Origin: an uncultured Christensenellaceae bacterium
Lineage (GTDB): Bacteria; Bacillota; Clostridia; Christensenellales; UBA3700
Length of the DNA stretch: 64,000 nt
Assembly (NCBI GenBank): GCA_910587685.1
Contig: CAJUMY010000002.1
Coordinates: forward strand, 248,001-312,000
Reading direction: 5' to 3'
Of this stretch, positions 9,025 through 18,048 are shown piece by piece. The position numbers and the translations under genes were made by a program. A model generated the notes under the pieces. It did not search any database. It had not been told where the DNA came from and saw nothing but the letters and a program-made list of their open reading frames with translations. Position 1 is the first letter of the stretch. Every line of letters starts with the position of its first letter.

Positions 9025-10216
9025 CGGGATCTCAAGAGGAAAAGCCGGTTTTCGAAAACGTTTCGGCAAGATGGAGAACGCTCTTTCTTTGAAAAACGAT
9101 CTCTCCGTCGCCGTCGTCAATAAGAGGAAGATAGTTTCTTTTAAGGGAAAAGAACTTTCTATAGTTTTTATCACGCTCGCGCTCGTTGTCTTCGGAATAA
9201 TCATGCAGTACTCCGCGAGCTGTTATTCTGCGGAGCGCGAGACTGGCGACAGCTTCTTTTACGTCAAAAAGCAGGCGGTATCGGCTATCGTGGGACTTGT
9301 CGCAATATTGCTCGTGCCAAAACTGAAATTGAAATACCTTTTTAAGGCTCGATATATTATCCTCGCGGTAGCGTACGTTCTTCTCGCGCTTGTATTCGTT
9401 CCCGGATTAGGCGTTGAAAAGTACGGCGCAAGGCGGTGGATCAATCTTGGTTTTACAACGCTTCAGCCTTCGGAAGTAGCTAAGTTCGCATTGGTAATAT
9501 TCATCGCGGGAGAGCTGTCTAAAAAGAGCGCGGTAACGTTCAAAAATATGCTTCCGATACTCATAGCTACGGCGATCATGTGCGTTCTTATAATGCTCGA
9601 GCCCAATATGTCTATAACTATGTGCGTCGGCGCGGTAATGCTCATAATGCTCTTTATAGGGGGTATGAAGTTCAAACATTTCGCCGCGTTCGCTGTGCCG
9701 ATAGCGGTGCTCATACCTCTCATGATACTGCTCGAACCATACAGACTCAAAAGGCTAATGGCGTTTCTCGACCCTTGGGCTTCGCCGCAGGGCGAAGGAT
9801 ATCAGCTCATCCAGTCCTTTTACGCGCTCGGTTCGGGAGGCTTTTTCGGGGTAGGTCTCTTTAATTCGAGACAAAAATATCTTTTTCTTCCTTTTGCGGA
9901 ATCGGATTTCATTTTTTCGATAATAGGCGAAGAATTGGGATTCGTCGGCTCGTTCTTCGTTATCGCGGTCTTTGTGCTCATAATATTCTACGGTATCAGG
10001 ACGGCGCTGAGAGCCGAAGACAGGTTTTCGATGTTCTTGGTTGCGGGCATTACAGCGATAATAGCTGTTCAGTCGGTCATCAATATTGCCGTAGTCAGCG
10101 GTTCGATACCGCCTACGGGATTGCCACTTCCATTCGTCAGCAGCGGCGGAAGTTCTCTTGTTATGTTCATGTCGGGCGTCGGCATCATGAGGAGCGTAGC
10201 GCTAAGTCACACATAA
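9014..10216 (+). CDS. ftsW: FtsW/SpoVE SEDS-family peptidoglycan polymerase
   Basis: SEDS proteins polymerise glycan strands from lipid II together with a class B PBP, here most likely the SpoVD encoded in the same cluster. After a basic cytoplasmic N-terminus of about 45 residues come roughly ten membrane segments. Family signatures visible are RRWINLG, LQPSEVAKFALVIF, ERDPWASPQGEGYQ-like AFLDPWASPQGEGYQ, and the C-terminal GLPLPFVSSGGSSL. The 400-residue length is normal. FtsW and the sporulation paralogue SpoVE cannot be told apart from sequence alone. It overlaps murD by 11 nt. In most Firmicutes murG follows; here murA follows after 46 nt. Confidence 0.92.
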   Translation: MKNDGISRGKAGFRKRFGKMENALSLKNDLSVAVVNKRKIVSFKGKELSIVFITLALVVFGIIMQYSASCYSAERETGDSFFYVKKQAVSAIVGLVAILLVPKLKLKYLFKARYIILAVAYVLLALVFVPGLGVEKYGARRWINLGFTTLQPSEVAKFALVIFIAGELSKKSAVTFKNMLPILIATAIMCVLIMLEPNMSITMCVGAVMLIMLFIGGMKFKHFAAFAVPIAVLIPLMILLEPYRLKRLMAFLDPWASPQGEGYQLIQSFYALGSGGFFGVGLFNSRQKYLFLPFAESDFIFSIIGEELGFVGSFFVIAVFVLIIFYGIRTALRAEDRFSMFLVAGITAIIAVQSVINIAVVSGSIPPTGLPLPFVSSGGSSLVMFMSGVGIMRSVALSHT

Positions 10217-10262
10217 TTCGAGATAGCATACAATGTAAGTAGACATACTTAGGAGATGGCAA

Positions 10263-11516
10263 ATGGAAAAATTGATAATAAACGGCGGAAAGAGATTGAA
10301 CGGTTCTCTTGACGTTATGTCTGCCAAAAACTCTATATTGCCGCTTCTATCCGCGAGTATACTTACGGACGAAGAGGTGGTTATACATAAATGTCCCGAA
10401 ATAAGCGACGTCGAGAGCATGATAAAAATACTCATGAAGCTCGGCGTAGACGTTAAGAGGGAAGGAAGCGATATAATAATCAATGCGAGTACGATAAACT
10501 CTTGTCTTATTCCGACGGAATTGGCGGGGGAACTTCGTTCTTCGATATTTTTGCTCGGCTCTATCATAGCTAAACTAAGGTGCGGACAGGTGGCGTATCC
10601 GGGAGGGTGCGACATAGGCATACGCCCTATAGATATACATATAAAAGGACTCAAAGAGCTGAATATAGATATCAGAGAAGAGTTCGGACATATAGTATGC
10701 GACGGCGAAAATATGAAAGCCGCCGATATTATTCTCGATATACCGAGTGTCGGAGCTACCGAAAATCTGATGATGGCTTCGGTGTTTACCGAAGGAGTCA
10801 CCGTCATAAGGAACGTCGCGAAAGAGCCAGAGATAGTCGATCTCCAGAACTTTCTCAATCTAATGGGCGCGGATATCAGAGGCGCGGGAAGCAGCGTTAT
10901 ATTTATAAGAGGCGTAAAAAAACTTCACGGTGTGGAATACACGCCTATTCCCGACAGGATAGTTGCGGGAACGTATCTTATCGCGGGCGCCATGTGCGGC
11001 GGGAAAATAGAACTGAGCGGCGTCGTTTCGGAACATATTCATTCGCTTATTGCAAAACTGACTAAAACCACTTGCAATATCGAAGTGAAAAATGATAAAA
11101 TAAAACTGTATTCGAACGGTGATCTGAGAGCGATCGAAAAAATAGAGACGATGTATTATCCGGGATTTCCGACTGACCTTCAAACGCAGATGATGGCGAT
11201 GCTTACGACAGCGTCGGGCACGAGCGTGATAGTTGAGAATATTTTCGAAACGAGGATGAGGGAGGTTCCCGAGTTTATCAAGATGGGAGCCGACATTATC
11301 GTAAAAGGTCGGACGGCGATAATACACGGAGTCAAGCGGTTGCACGGAGCGGACGTCGTAGCGACGGATCTAAGGGGCGGCGCGTCTATGGTGCTCGCCG
11401 GACTCAGAGCCGAAGGAGTAACTACTGTACGGGAACTTAGGCATATCGACAGAGGATACGAGTCGATAGAAAAATGTTTTGAGAGTCTCGGCGCGGATAT
11501 AAGAAGGATGAATTGA
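10263..11516 (+). CDS. murA: UDP-N-acetylglucosamine 1-carboxyvinyltransferase MurA
   Basis: MurA catalyses the first committed step of peptidoglycan synthesis, transferring enolpyruvate from PEP to UDP-GlcNAc. The catalytic cysteine is C116 in YPGGCDIGIRPIDIHI, matching Cys115 of the E. coli enzyme, so fosfomycin sensitivity would be expected. The N-terminal KN of MSAKNSILPL and the GFPTDLQTQMMA segment are also typical. It is 417 residues, full length. The gene occupies the place where murG/murB are usually found, and its stop codon overlaps the ftsQ start by one base. Confidence 0.96.
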   Translation: MEKLIINGGKRLNGSLDVMSAKNSILPLLSASILTDEEVVIHKCPEISDVESMIKILMKLGVDVKREGSDIIINASTINSCLIPTELAGELRSSIFLLGSIIAKLRCGQVAYPGGCDIGIRPIDIHIKGLKELNIDIREEFGHIVCDGENMKAADIILDIPSVGATENLMMASVFTEGVTVIRNVAKEPEIVDLQNFLNLMGADIRGAGSSVIFIRGVKKLHGVEYTPIPDRIVAGTYLIAGAMCGGKIELSGVVSEHIHSLIAKLTKTTCNIEVKNDKIKLYSNGDLRAIEKIETMYYPGFPTDLQTQMMAMLTTASGTSVIVENIFETRMREVPEFIKMGADIIVKGRTAIIHGVKRLHGADVVATDLRGGASMVLAGLRAEGVTTVRELRHIDRGYESIEKCFESLGADIRRMN

Positions 11517-12283
11517 TGAACAAGAGACTGATAATAGCGTTCATATGTCTTGTAGTGATAGCGATACCCATAATAGTTATTTCGGCGGTATTCACTGTCG
11601 GAAGCATAGACGTTATCGCGATAGGAGACGGCTTCGAGTACGATGAAGAGGCTATTATCGAAAATACAGGCATAAAGCTCGGCTCCAGTATTTTCACCGT
11701 GAGCGAGAAAAAGGCGATCGACAACGTCGAATCGAAAGATCCGACTATCAAAGTAGTGAATATCGAGAGGATATTCCCAAACAAAGTCGTTTTGAATATA
11801 GTAAAACGTATTCCCATCGTCGCCATAAAGACGAAGGACGCTTACGCTCTTATCGACAGAGAGATGCGGGTCGTTGAAATAACGGATACTTTGGCGGGAC
11901 GCGATCTCGTTATATACGAGGGATATACCCTTGATAAAGAGGGGCTTGATCTCAGCGGAATAATAGAGCTCCCGAAGAGCAATCTCGGCGTATATATACT
12001 CGACGGCATAGTAAAGGGCTTTGAAGCAAAAGAATACGTTAATTCGCGTCTTCCTGCGATAGTGAGAAGCGTATCGGTAAACTATGATTTATCGATCGCG
12101 AGCGTTAATATAGAAACGGGTACGTCGTTCGAGATATTCGTCAATTCCAACGTTTCGATAAAGGATCAGCTCGTTAGCGTCATAGGGATTTACGAAAAAG
12201 ACAGGGAAGACGAAAGTTCCCGAATAAAAAGCGGAGCGTACTACTTCGACACGGATAATAACGCTTGGAATTGGAGAGCATGA
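11516..12283 (+). CDS. ftsQ: FtsQ/DivIB division protein
   Basis: FtsQ/DivIB is a bitopic septal protein bridging FtsL/DivIC and the septal synthase. A short basic cytoplasmic start is followed by one membrane helix (about residues 5-26, LIIAFICLVVIAIPIIVISAVF), a POTRA domain (about 30-100, with the IERIFPNKVVLNIVKRIPIVAI strand pattern) and a beta-rich C-terminal domain. ATG 11516 shares its first base with the murA stop and has AAGG 8 nt upstream; an in-frame TTG at 11513 is less likely. At 255 residues it is normal. It is the last gene of this transcription unit. Confidence 0.88.
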   Translation: MNKRLIIAFICLVVIAIPIIVISAVFTVGSIDVIAIGDGFEYDEEAIIENTGIKLGSSIFTVSEKKAIDNVESKDPTIKVVNIERIFPNKVVLNIVKRIPIVAIKTKDAYALIDREMRVVEITDTLAGRDLVIYEGYTLDKEGLDLSGIIELPKSNLGVYILDGIVKGFEAKEYVNSRLPAIVRSVSVNYDLSIASVNIETGTSFEIFVNSNVSIKDQLVSVIGIYEKDREDESSRIKSGAYYFDTDNNAWNWRA

Positions 12284-12295
12284 TTTTGAATAATG

Positions 12296-12320
12296 CCTAC
12301 GCAAGACGCGTAGGTTTTTT
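12296..12320 (+). terminator. Intrinsic terminator after ftsQ
   Basis: CCTACGC, a 5-nt loop, GCGTAGG and TTTTTT form a clean intrinsic terminator 12 nt after the ftsQ stop codon, separating ftsAZ from the upstream unit. Confidence 0.9.
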
Positions 12321-12424
12321 ATTTTGCGTTTTAACGCGGTCGATTTCTGTGGACGAACATAGCCGCCTGTATGTAATATACAAAGTTAAAGCTGACTTTA
12401 TATAATATTTATAATATTAAAGCG

Positions 12425-12453
12425 TTGACACGCGGATATTTTCGTTATATAAT
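12425..12453 (+). promoter_or_regulatory. Consensus sigma-A promoter of ftsA-ftsZ
   Basis: TTGACA (12425-12430), a 17-bp spacer and TATAAT (12448-12453) match the sigma-A consensus at every position. The predicted start near 12460 leaves a short leader with AACGGAGG before ATG 12475. Confidence 0.9.
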
Positions 12454-12474
12454 AAAAAGTAACGGAGGATTCTT

Positions 12475-13656
12475 ATGCTAAAGACGAAGAACGTTGCTTT
12501 ACTTGACATAGGCTCTAAAACGGTAGATTTGTTTTACGGTAACGCTTACGGCAATAACTGTAATGTCGTCGCTATGGGTTCGGAGAGTTATTCGGGCTTT
12601 ACTAACGGCGAATTTTTCGAGCCGGACAAGCTTAAGGACGTTATAGACAGCGTCGTCAGACAGGTTGAGAATCGTACCGGCAAAGCGGTCAGAAGACTTT
12701 ACGTTGCCGTTCCCGGGGAGTTTACGAAGGTAGTGATAAGACGCGTTTCGGAGAACTTCCAAAAGCCGCAGCAGATAAAGGATTCCGATATCGTGAGGCT
12801 GCTAAAGAGAGCGGAGGAGCTAAGCGATAACAGCGAATACGTGAATATCAATACAGCGCTCATAGGTTACGAAACGGACTCGTTCAGGCAGCTCGGAACT
12901 TCTTCTGAAGAGCTATTGACGCGTTCTATCGACGCGATAGTTTCGTCGGTATTATGCGAGAGGAATTTCATTGACGTTATGAACGGAATATTCGAGTATT
13001 CGGGAATAAAAGAGGTCAAATATATATCCTCGTCTTTTGCGGAAGCTCAGTATTTGACGGATGAAAAAGAAAGAGATAAGGGCGTCCTTTTGTGCGACGT
13101 AGGATATCTTACGACGACGGTCATGCTCGCTAAGGGAGACGGACTTATGGATATGCGTTCGTTTTCGTTGGGCGGAGCTCATATCGCGGCAGATTATACG
13201 ATGGCGTACGATTTGGATTTTCAGTCGGCGTCGAGACTTTTTGACAAAGTCAATCTAAAACTTGCTCCCAAAGGATTTGAGGATTATCGGGTCGAGACCA
13301 AGGACGGAATACTAAAATTCAATATGAGCGAGGTCAACAATATTACTTTCGACAGACTCGATATGATAGTCGATATGATAAAGAGATGCATAGCTTCGTT
13401 CAAAGGAAATTGCAGAGAATTTACTCCGATATTTTTTACGGGCGGCGGCGTTTGCGGTTGCAAAGGCGCGTTTGAGTACATCGCTTTCAATTTGCAGAGA
13501 AAGTACGACGTAAGAGTTCCGAACGTGGTAAAGTACAACGTTCCGTGGTATTCTTCGTCGGTCTCGTCGTTAAGTCTCGCTTGTAAGATCGAAGAGAGCA
13601 ATTCTTTTGTACGGGGATTCGTTAATAAGTTATTTGGAGGAAGAAAAAATGGGTGA
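12475..13656 (+). CDS. ftsA: FtsA-like actin-fold membrane anchor for FtsZ
   Basis: FtsA tethers FtsZ filaments to the membrane. The protein has an actin/HSP70 ATPase layout: phosphate-1 loop LDIGSKT near the N-terminus, an inserted FtsA-type 1C domain (about residues 35-120), and an adenosine loop FFTGGGV near residue 320. The C-terminal FVRGFVNKLFGG is a plausible amphipathic membrane-targeting helix. The phosphate-2 loop reads CDVGYLTTTV instead of the usual D(I/L)GGGTT, so nucleotide handling may differ. It is 393 residues, overlaps ftsZ by 8 nt and has a strong own promoter. Position and layout make FtsA likely despite its divergence. Confidence 0.85.
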   Translation: MLKTKNVALLDIGSKTVDLFYGNAYGNNCNVVAMGSESYSGFTNGEFFEPDKLKDVIDSVVRQVENRTGKAVRRLYVAVPGEFTKVVIRRVSENFQKPQQIKDSDIVRLLKRAEELSDNSEYVNINTALIGYETDSFRQLGTSSEELLTRSIDAIVSSVLCERNFIDVMNGIFEYSGIKEVKYISSSFAEAQYLTDEKERDKGVLLCDVGYLTTTVMLAKGDGLMDMRSFSLGGAHIAADYTMAYDLDFQSASRLFDKVNLKLAPKGFEDYRVETKDGILKFNMSEVNNITFDRLDMIVDMIKRCIASFKGNCREFTPIFFTGGGVCGCKGAFEYIAFNLQRKYDVRVPNVVKYNVPWYSSSVSSLSLACKIEESNSFVRGFVNKLFGGRKNG

Positions 13657-14890
13657 ATACAGCGAAGTCGGTTCGAACGTCAACATAATGGTCATGGGCG
13701 TCGGCGGCGGCGGAAATAACGCCGTCAACAGAATGATAGCCGATAACGTTAAAAACGTTGAATTCGTTGCCGTCAATACGGACAAGCAGGCGCTTAACGC
13801 ATCGAGAGCTACGCGTAAGATAACTATAGGGGAAAAACTTACAAGGGGTTTCGGCGCAGGCGCCGATCCTAATAAAGGCGAACAGGCTGCGGAAGAGAGT
13901 AAGGAAACGATAAAGTCCACTCTCAAAGGCGTCGATTTGCTGTTCTTGACGGCGGGCATGGGCGGCGGCACAGGTACGGGAGCAGTTCCTCTTATTGCCA
14001 GCATCGCCAAAGAAATGGGAATACTTACCATTGCCGTAGTTACTAAGCCTTTTAACTTCGAAGGTCAAAGACGTATGGCTAACGCTTGTAAAGGTATAGA
14101 CAGATTGCGTAAACACGTAGATACGCTTCTTGTTATCCCGAACGAGAGACTCAATAAGATAATGACGAACGGCACTTCCTTTGCAGAGGCGTTCAGATAT
14201 GCCGACGACGTATTGAAGAAAGGTATCGCAGGCATATCAGATCTCATAACCAAGCAAATGGAGATAAATCTCGATTTTGCCGATATCAATACCATAATGC
14301 GAGATAAAGGTATCGCGCATATGGGCGTGGGAGAGGCAGACGGCGACGGCAAAATGCTCAAGGCTGTGCGTCAGGCTGTATCCAGTCCGCTACTTGAGAC
14401 CAATATAGACGGCGCTACGGGCGTTATCTTGTGCTTTAGCGGAGATAAGAATATGCCGCTTGAGGAAATCGGAAAGGCGACGGATCTCGTGAGAAACGCC
14501 GTAGACGCGGAAGCTAACATTATTTTCGGTCTCGACATAGATAAGGAAGTCGACGAGGATAAGGTAAGAGTTATTCTCATAGCTACAGGTTTTAAGGAAC
14601 CGGTCAGCGAAGAGGAGAAGATCAAGAGCGAAAGAGTCTCCGCGGTAAAGGCAAACGAGTCCAATCAGGCTTCGCAGAGACCGCAACAGAGCGAAGTTTC
14701 TCAGCCGCGTTCGAGATATAGATTCACTGACGCCGACGATATGAGGAATCGCTATGAAGACGACGGTCTCGACATCTATTTCCCGACGGATCAGGAGAGG
14801 AACGCGCCTAAGGACACGGGAAGACTTATACCGAACGATAGCGATTTGCCTCCGTTTATAAGACATCTTCAAGAAAAGAAGAAAAAATAA
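13649..14890 (+). CDS. ftsZ: Cell division GTPase FtsZ
   Basis: FtsZ polymerises into the Z ring. The tubulin signature GGGTGTG is at residues 105-111. The N-terminal GVGGGGNNAVNRM, the T7-loop segment NLDFADI and the C-terminal tail motif LPPFIRHLQ, which binds FtsA, are all present after a variable linker of about 50 residues. ATG 13649 is chosen because GGAGG at 13636-13640 sits 8 nt upstream; the frame stays open further upstream inside ftsA but lacks a ribosome binding site. It is 413 residues. In many Clostridia spoIIGA-sigE-sigG follow; here a terminator and an unrelated gene follow. Confidence 0.98.
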   Translation: MGEYSEVGSNVNIMVMGVGGGGNNAVNRMIADNVKNVEFVAVNTDKQALNASRATRKITIGEKLTRGFGAGADPNKGEQAAEESKETIKSTLKGVDLLFLTAGMGGGTGTGAVPLIASIAKEMGILTIAVVTKPFNFEGQRRMANACKGIDRLRKHVDTLLVIPNERLNKIMTNGTSFAEAFRYADDVLKKGIAGISDLITKQMEINLDFADINTIMRDKGIAHMGVGEADGDGKMLKAVRQAVSSPLLETNIDGATGVILCFSGDKNMPLEEIGKATDLVRNAVDAEANIIFGLDIDKEVDEDKVRVILIATGFKEPVSEEEKIKSERVSAVKANESNQASQRPQQSEVSQPRSRYRFTDADDMRNRYEDDGLDIYFPTDQERNAPKDTGRLIPNDSDLPPFIRHLQEKKKK

Positions 14891-14914
14891 TTTATAAAAT
14901 ATTCGATAATTAAA

Positions 14915-14958
14915 AATGCGTCTTAAGGTTGAGATCAACTGCTGCGGACGCATTTTTT
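14915..14958 (+). terminator. Intrinsic terminator after ftsZ
   Basis: AATGCGTC at 14915-14922 pairs with GACGCATT at 14947-14954. A smaller internal stem and a T tract (14953-14958) complete an intrinsic terminator 24 nt after ftsZ. Confidence 0.85.
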
Positions 14959-15015
14959 ATTAAAGTATGACGATGCGGGCAATACGTACGGTATTTTCTC
15001 AAACGGAGCGATTTA

Positions 15016-16563
15016 ATGGATATATTTGATTTGATTGATCTATACAACGGCGCGGAAAGCGAAAAGGATACGGCGAAGTGTATGTCTTTGGCGGACGGTA
15101 ACTATAAGTCTTTTCTTGCGAATATCGATAAAGTGATATCAGAGAGAAAAATAATATACGCTATTTTCATCCTTTCGCGAAAGAAAAAAGCGGCAGAATA
15201 TATAGCAAAGGACGAAAGTCTTTTTTCTCGGATTAAAGATTATACGAACTCTGACGACGGAAAAGTCAGAAAGAACGCTTATTCGGCAATGTATAATATA
15301 GGCGCTGAGAAAGAAGAGTTTTTTGACGGACTCAAAAGAGAAGAGACCAATTACGTGATAGCGCATATCGTTAAATTGCTATTGAAAAAGGATAGAAATA
15401 ACGTTTTCGAGCTGAAAAGTCTTTCAAAAAAGTGGGATTTGACCGATAAACATATAAAAGAAGCTATAGGTGAAATAAATAAAGTTCTAGAGATAAAAAA
15501 AGGCAATAATGGCAAAAGGCTGTATATGAAGCGCATTTGCGTGGGCGATAAATTATTGCTTACGTGTCCGAAAATCGGGGTTGACGCATTAAGGAACGAC
15601 GCTTTGCATATCTTTGATAACGTCGTCAAAACGAAAAACGGCGTTATCGTAGAGGATTTGAAAGATATAAATGATTTGAATAGCATACGTACCTTTAACG
15701 ATGCGTTCATCATTGTAGAGGGATTGATCGGCGTAAGGACGTCGTTTGACGAGTTTTGCGGTATGCTAGCTGATTCGCTTCATAAAGAAGAGATACTCTT
15801 CAGATTCGGAATAGAAGATCGCGTGATAGATTACCGTATCGAATACGACGCTAAATCTTCGTTTGAGGACAGAATATCAAAGACGCAAGCTATAGCGAGG
15901 GAATTAGATAAAAAAGAAGGATTTCGAAACAGCGCGGATAACTATTTCTTATTGATAAAAGTTGATGAAAAAGACGGCGTCTTGAGCGCGTATATTGCGT
16001 GCAGTTTTTACGACGTCAGGTTTTCTTATCGCAAAAACAAGTTGCCTGCATCCGTCAATCCTGTAACTGCTAATATTGTTTCAGCGCTTGCGGAACGTTA
16101 TATCATCGGAAAAGAACGCGTTCTCGACTGTTTTTTGGGAACGGGAACTATGCTTATCGAGTTCATTAAAAGGTATTCTCCGAAATTGGCGGTCGGCGCC
16201 GATATCGAAAGAAAAGCGATAGCAATGGCAAAGGAAAATTTCGCGTTAGCCGATATCGCCGCAAAAACGCGGTTTTACGTATGCGACGCGGCAAAATTCG
16301 ATTGCGGAGAAACTTTCGACGTTATTGTCTCCAATCTTCCTTTCGGAACGCGAGTACTAAGACACGACGCGGTAAAATTACTTTATAAAAATTTTGCGAG
16401 AAATCTAAGAAGTCTTCTTTCGGACGACGGCATAGCGATTTTGCTGACGACTGACGGCAAGGATCTAAGAAATGAGCTCGTTGCCAACTCTATGGATATA
16501 TCCGCCGAATTTAGGATAGAGAGCGGCGGACTTATTCCGTTCGTATTTATAGTTTCAAAATAA
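15016..16563 (+). CDS. RNA methyltransferase-like protein with N-terminal helical repeats
   Basis: The C-terminal third is a class I SAM methyltransferase: motif I is LDCFLGTGTMLIE (D371) and motif IV is SNLPFG (N440-F443). The latter resembles the (N/D)-PP-(F/Y) motif of RNA N2-guanine methyltransferases of the RlmL/Trm14/THUMPD group. The middle part (about residues 170-340) has the position of a THUMP/ferredoxin-like substrate domain but is too divergent to confirm. Residues 1-150 are alpha-helical and look like HEAT-type repeats. At 515 residues it is longer than Trm14-type enzymes. ATG 15016 follows GGAGCGA. It stands alone between two terminators. The substrate is unknown. Confidence 0.65.
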   Translation: MDIFDLIDLYNGAESEKDTAKCMSLADGNYKSFLANIDKVISERKIIYAIFILSRKKKAAEYIAKDESLFSRIKDYTNSDDGKVRKNAYSAMYNIGAEKEEFFDGLKREETNYVIAHIVKLLLKKDRNNVFELKSLSKKWDLTDKHIKEAIGEINKVLEIKKGNNGKRLYMKRICVGDKLLLTCPKIGVDALRNDALHIFDNVVKTKNGVIVEDLKDINDLNSIRTFNDAFIIVEGLIGVRTSFDEFCGMLADSLHKEEILFRFGIEDRVIDYRIEYDAKSSFEDRISKTQAIARELDKKEGFRNSADNYFLLIKVDEKDGVLSAYIACSFYDVRFSYRKNKLPASVNPVTANIVSALAERYIIGKERVLDCFLGTGTMLIEFIKRYSPKLAVGADIERKAIAMAKENFALADIAAKTRFYVCDAAKFDCGETFDVIVSNLPFGTRVLRHDAVKLLYKNFARNLRSLLSDDGIAILLTTDGKDLRNELVANSMDISAEFRIESGGLIPFVFIVSK

Positions 16564-16585
16564 AAGAAAAACGATTTGATTGACA

Positions 16586-16613
16586 GGGTTCGCCGATAGG
16601 CGGGCTCTTTTTT
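16586..16613 (+). terminator. Intrinsic terminator before the spoIIIA operon
   Basis: GGGTTCGCC, a GATA loop and GGCGGGCTC pair over 9 bp with G-U pairs, followed by seven T residues. It closes the methyltransferase-like gene. Confidence 0.85.
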
Positions 16614-16649
16614 AATTCTAATACATTTATTTACTATTTTGTCGATTTG

Positions 16650-16677
16650 GCATATTGAAAACGCGTGAGAATATCTT
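16650..16677 (+). promoter_or_regulatory. Possible sigma-E promoter of the spoIIIA operon
   Basis: GCATATT (16650-16656) matches the sigma-E -35 consensus KMATATT exactly. AATATCTT, 13 bp later, matches the -10 consensus CATACAHT at five of eight positions. The operon is sigma-E dependent in B. subtilis. The predicted start would lie very close to the ribosome binding site, which weakens the call. Confidence 0.35.
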
Positions 16678-16693
16678 GTAATAAGGTGAGAGA

Positions 16694-17566
16694 ATGTTAA
16701 TTGATTTATTGCCTCGAGACATCATGTGTATTCTCGATAAAAACGATAGAGTAGACAAAATTACCGAGCTCCGTTTGAGAGTCGGTAAGCCTATCGTGTA
16801 TTCAGACGGAGTAACGTGGCATACGCTTTACGACGGTAACGAAAGCGTTATCTGTAATAAGGATTTTGTCGGTCATATATTGGAAGTCGCTACAGGACGC
16901 TCTATGTACGCCTATAGCGAACAGATCGCCCGAGGCTATCTCACCGCTAACGGCGGGATAAGAATAGGACTTACGGGGCAAGGCGTCGAAGAAAACGGAA
17001 GACTTGTCACGTACAAAAACATCAATTATCTTGCAGTAAGAATACCGCACGAAATAAAGGGGTGCGCTAACGAAACTATTGAAAAGATAGGCGGTTTCGA
17101 TAGAAACGTACTTGTGATATCAGAACCCGGCGCGGGCAAAACGACGATGCTTCGCGACTACGTGAGACAAGCCTCTAATTTCGGAAATAACGTGCTGCTT
17201 CTTGACGAACGCAACGAAGTATCTGCAACGTATATGGGGAAGCCGACGCTCGACGTAGGGAGGAATACGGACGTCGTATCGAATACTTCCAAGACGGAAT
17301 GTTATAAGAGCGCCGTGCGTTCGATGTCGCCCGATATAATAGCTACCGACGAGATATTCGGAAGGAGTGAAATAGAAGCGATCTTCGACGCTGTAAGGTG
17401 CGGGGTAAAGGTCATAGCGACGGTCCATTCTAACGGCATAGAGTCGCTCATGAGAAGCGAGTACGGAAGGCTCGGCGAGATATTCGACAACGCCGTTATA
17501 CTATCAAAAAAGCCAAAGGTAGGGACTGTTAAAGAAGTTACGGCATTGAGGTGTAAAAATGCTTAA
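16694..17566 (+). CDS. spoIIIAA: Stage III sporulation protein AA (ATPase)
   Basis: SpoIIIAA is the ATPase of the SpoIIIA-SpoIIQ channel that joins mother cell and forespore. It resembles secretion-system motor ATPases. The Walker A loop EPGAGKTT lies at residues 144-151, with LLLDERNE as the Walker B-like segment and an ATVHS motif further on. AAGGTGAGAG precedes ATG 16694. At 290 residues it is slightly shorter than the Bacillus protein. It is the first gene of an eight-gene operon and overlaps spoIIIAB by 8 nt. Confidence 0.95.
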   Translation: MLIDLLPRDIMCILDKNDRVDKITELRLRVGKPIVYSDGVTWHTLYDGNESVICNKDFVGHILEVATGRSMYAYSEQIARGYLTANGGIRIGLTGQGVEENGRLVTYKNINYLAVRIPHEIKGCANETIEKIGGFDRNVLVISEPGAGKTTMLRDYVRQASNFGNNVLLLDERNEVSATYMGKPTLDVGRNTDVVSNTSKTECYKSAVRSMSPDIIATDEIFGRSEIEAIFDAVRCGVKVIATVHSNGIESLMRSEYGRLGEIFDNAVILSKKPKVGTVKEVTALRCKNA

Positions 17567-18041
17567 AATGATATGCGGCGCGATACTGTGCGTATGTCTC
17601 GGCTATATAGGTCTCGAGATAAAGAAAGTATACGCTGTGAGAGTAAGATATCTCGAGGATTATACGGCGTTCATAAACGAACTCATAGAGGAAATATCTT
17701 TTTTCAAGAGCCCGATAGGCAAATTTGTGGAAGGAATCAAAGAGTTTAAGAAAAAGGAGTTCAGAAAGACTCTCGACGAGTTCGAAAAAGCGGTAAGCGA
17801 AAGCAGAGAATTCGTTCTCAAAAACGTATATCTGAATAAGCGAGATGTGGAAATAATACAAAATTGCTTTAATTCTATCGGAAAGACAGATGCCGCAACG
17901 CAGCTTACGAATCTCAAAAACAGTAAAATATACGCGGAAGGTATGTTGAAACGCGCGGAAAAGGAATATAAGACGAAAGGACAACTTTACGGAAAACTCG
18001 GAATATTACTCGGACTCGCCGTAATGATAATTGTTGTATGA
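17559..18041 (+). CDS. spoIIIAB: Stage III sporulation protein AB
   Basis: SpoIIIAB is a small membrane protein with type II secretion GspF-like topology, part of the SpoIIIA complex. An N-terminal membrane segment (MLKMICGAILCVCLGYIGLE) is followed by a helical cytoplasmic region and a C-terminal hydrophobic segment ending MIIVV. The conserved segment with LIEEISFFKSPI is visible. It is 160 residues, slightly short of the usual 170. It overlaps spoIIIAA by 8 nt. Confidence 0.93.
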   Translation: MLKMICGAILCVCLGYIGLEIKKVYAVRVRYLEDYTAFINELIEEISFFKSPIGKFVEGIKEFKKKEFRKTLDEFEKAVSESREFVLKNVYLNKRDVEIIQNCFNSIGKTDAATQLTNLKNSKIYAEGMLKRAEKEYKTKGQLYGKLGILLGLAVMIIVV

Positions 18042-18048
18042 GGTGACT

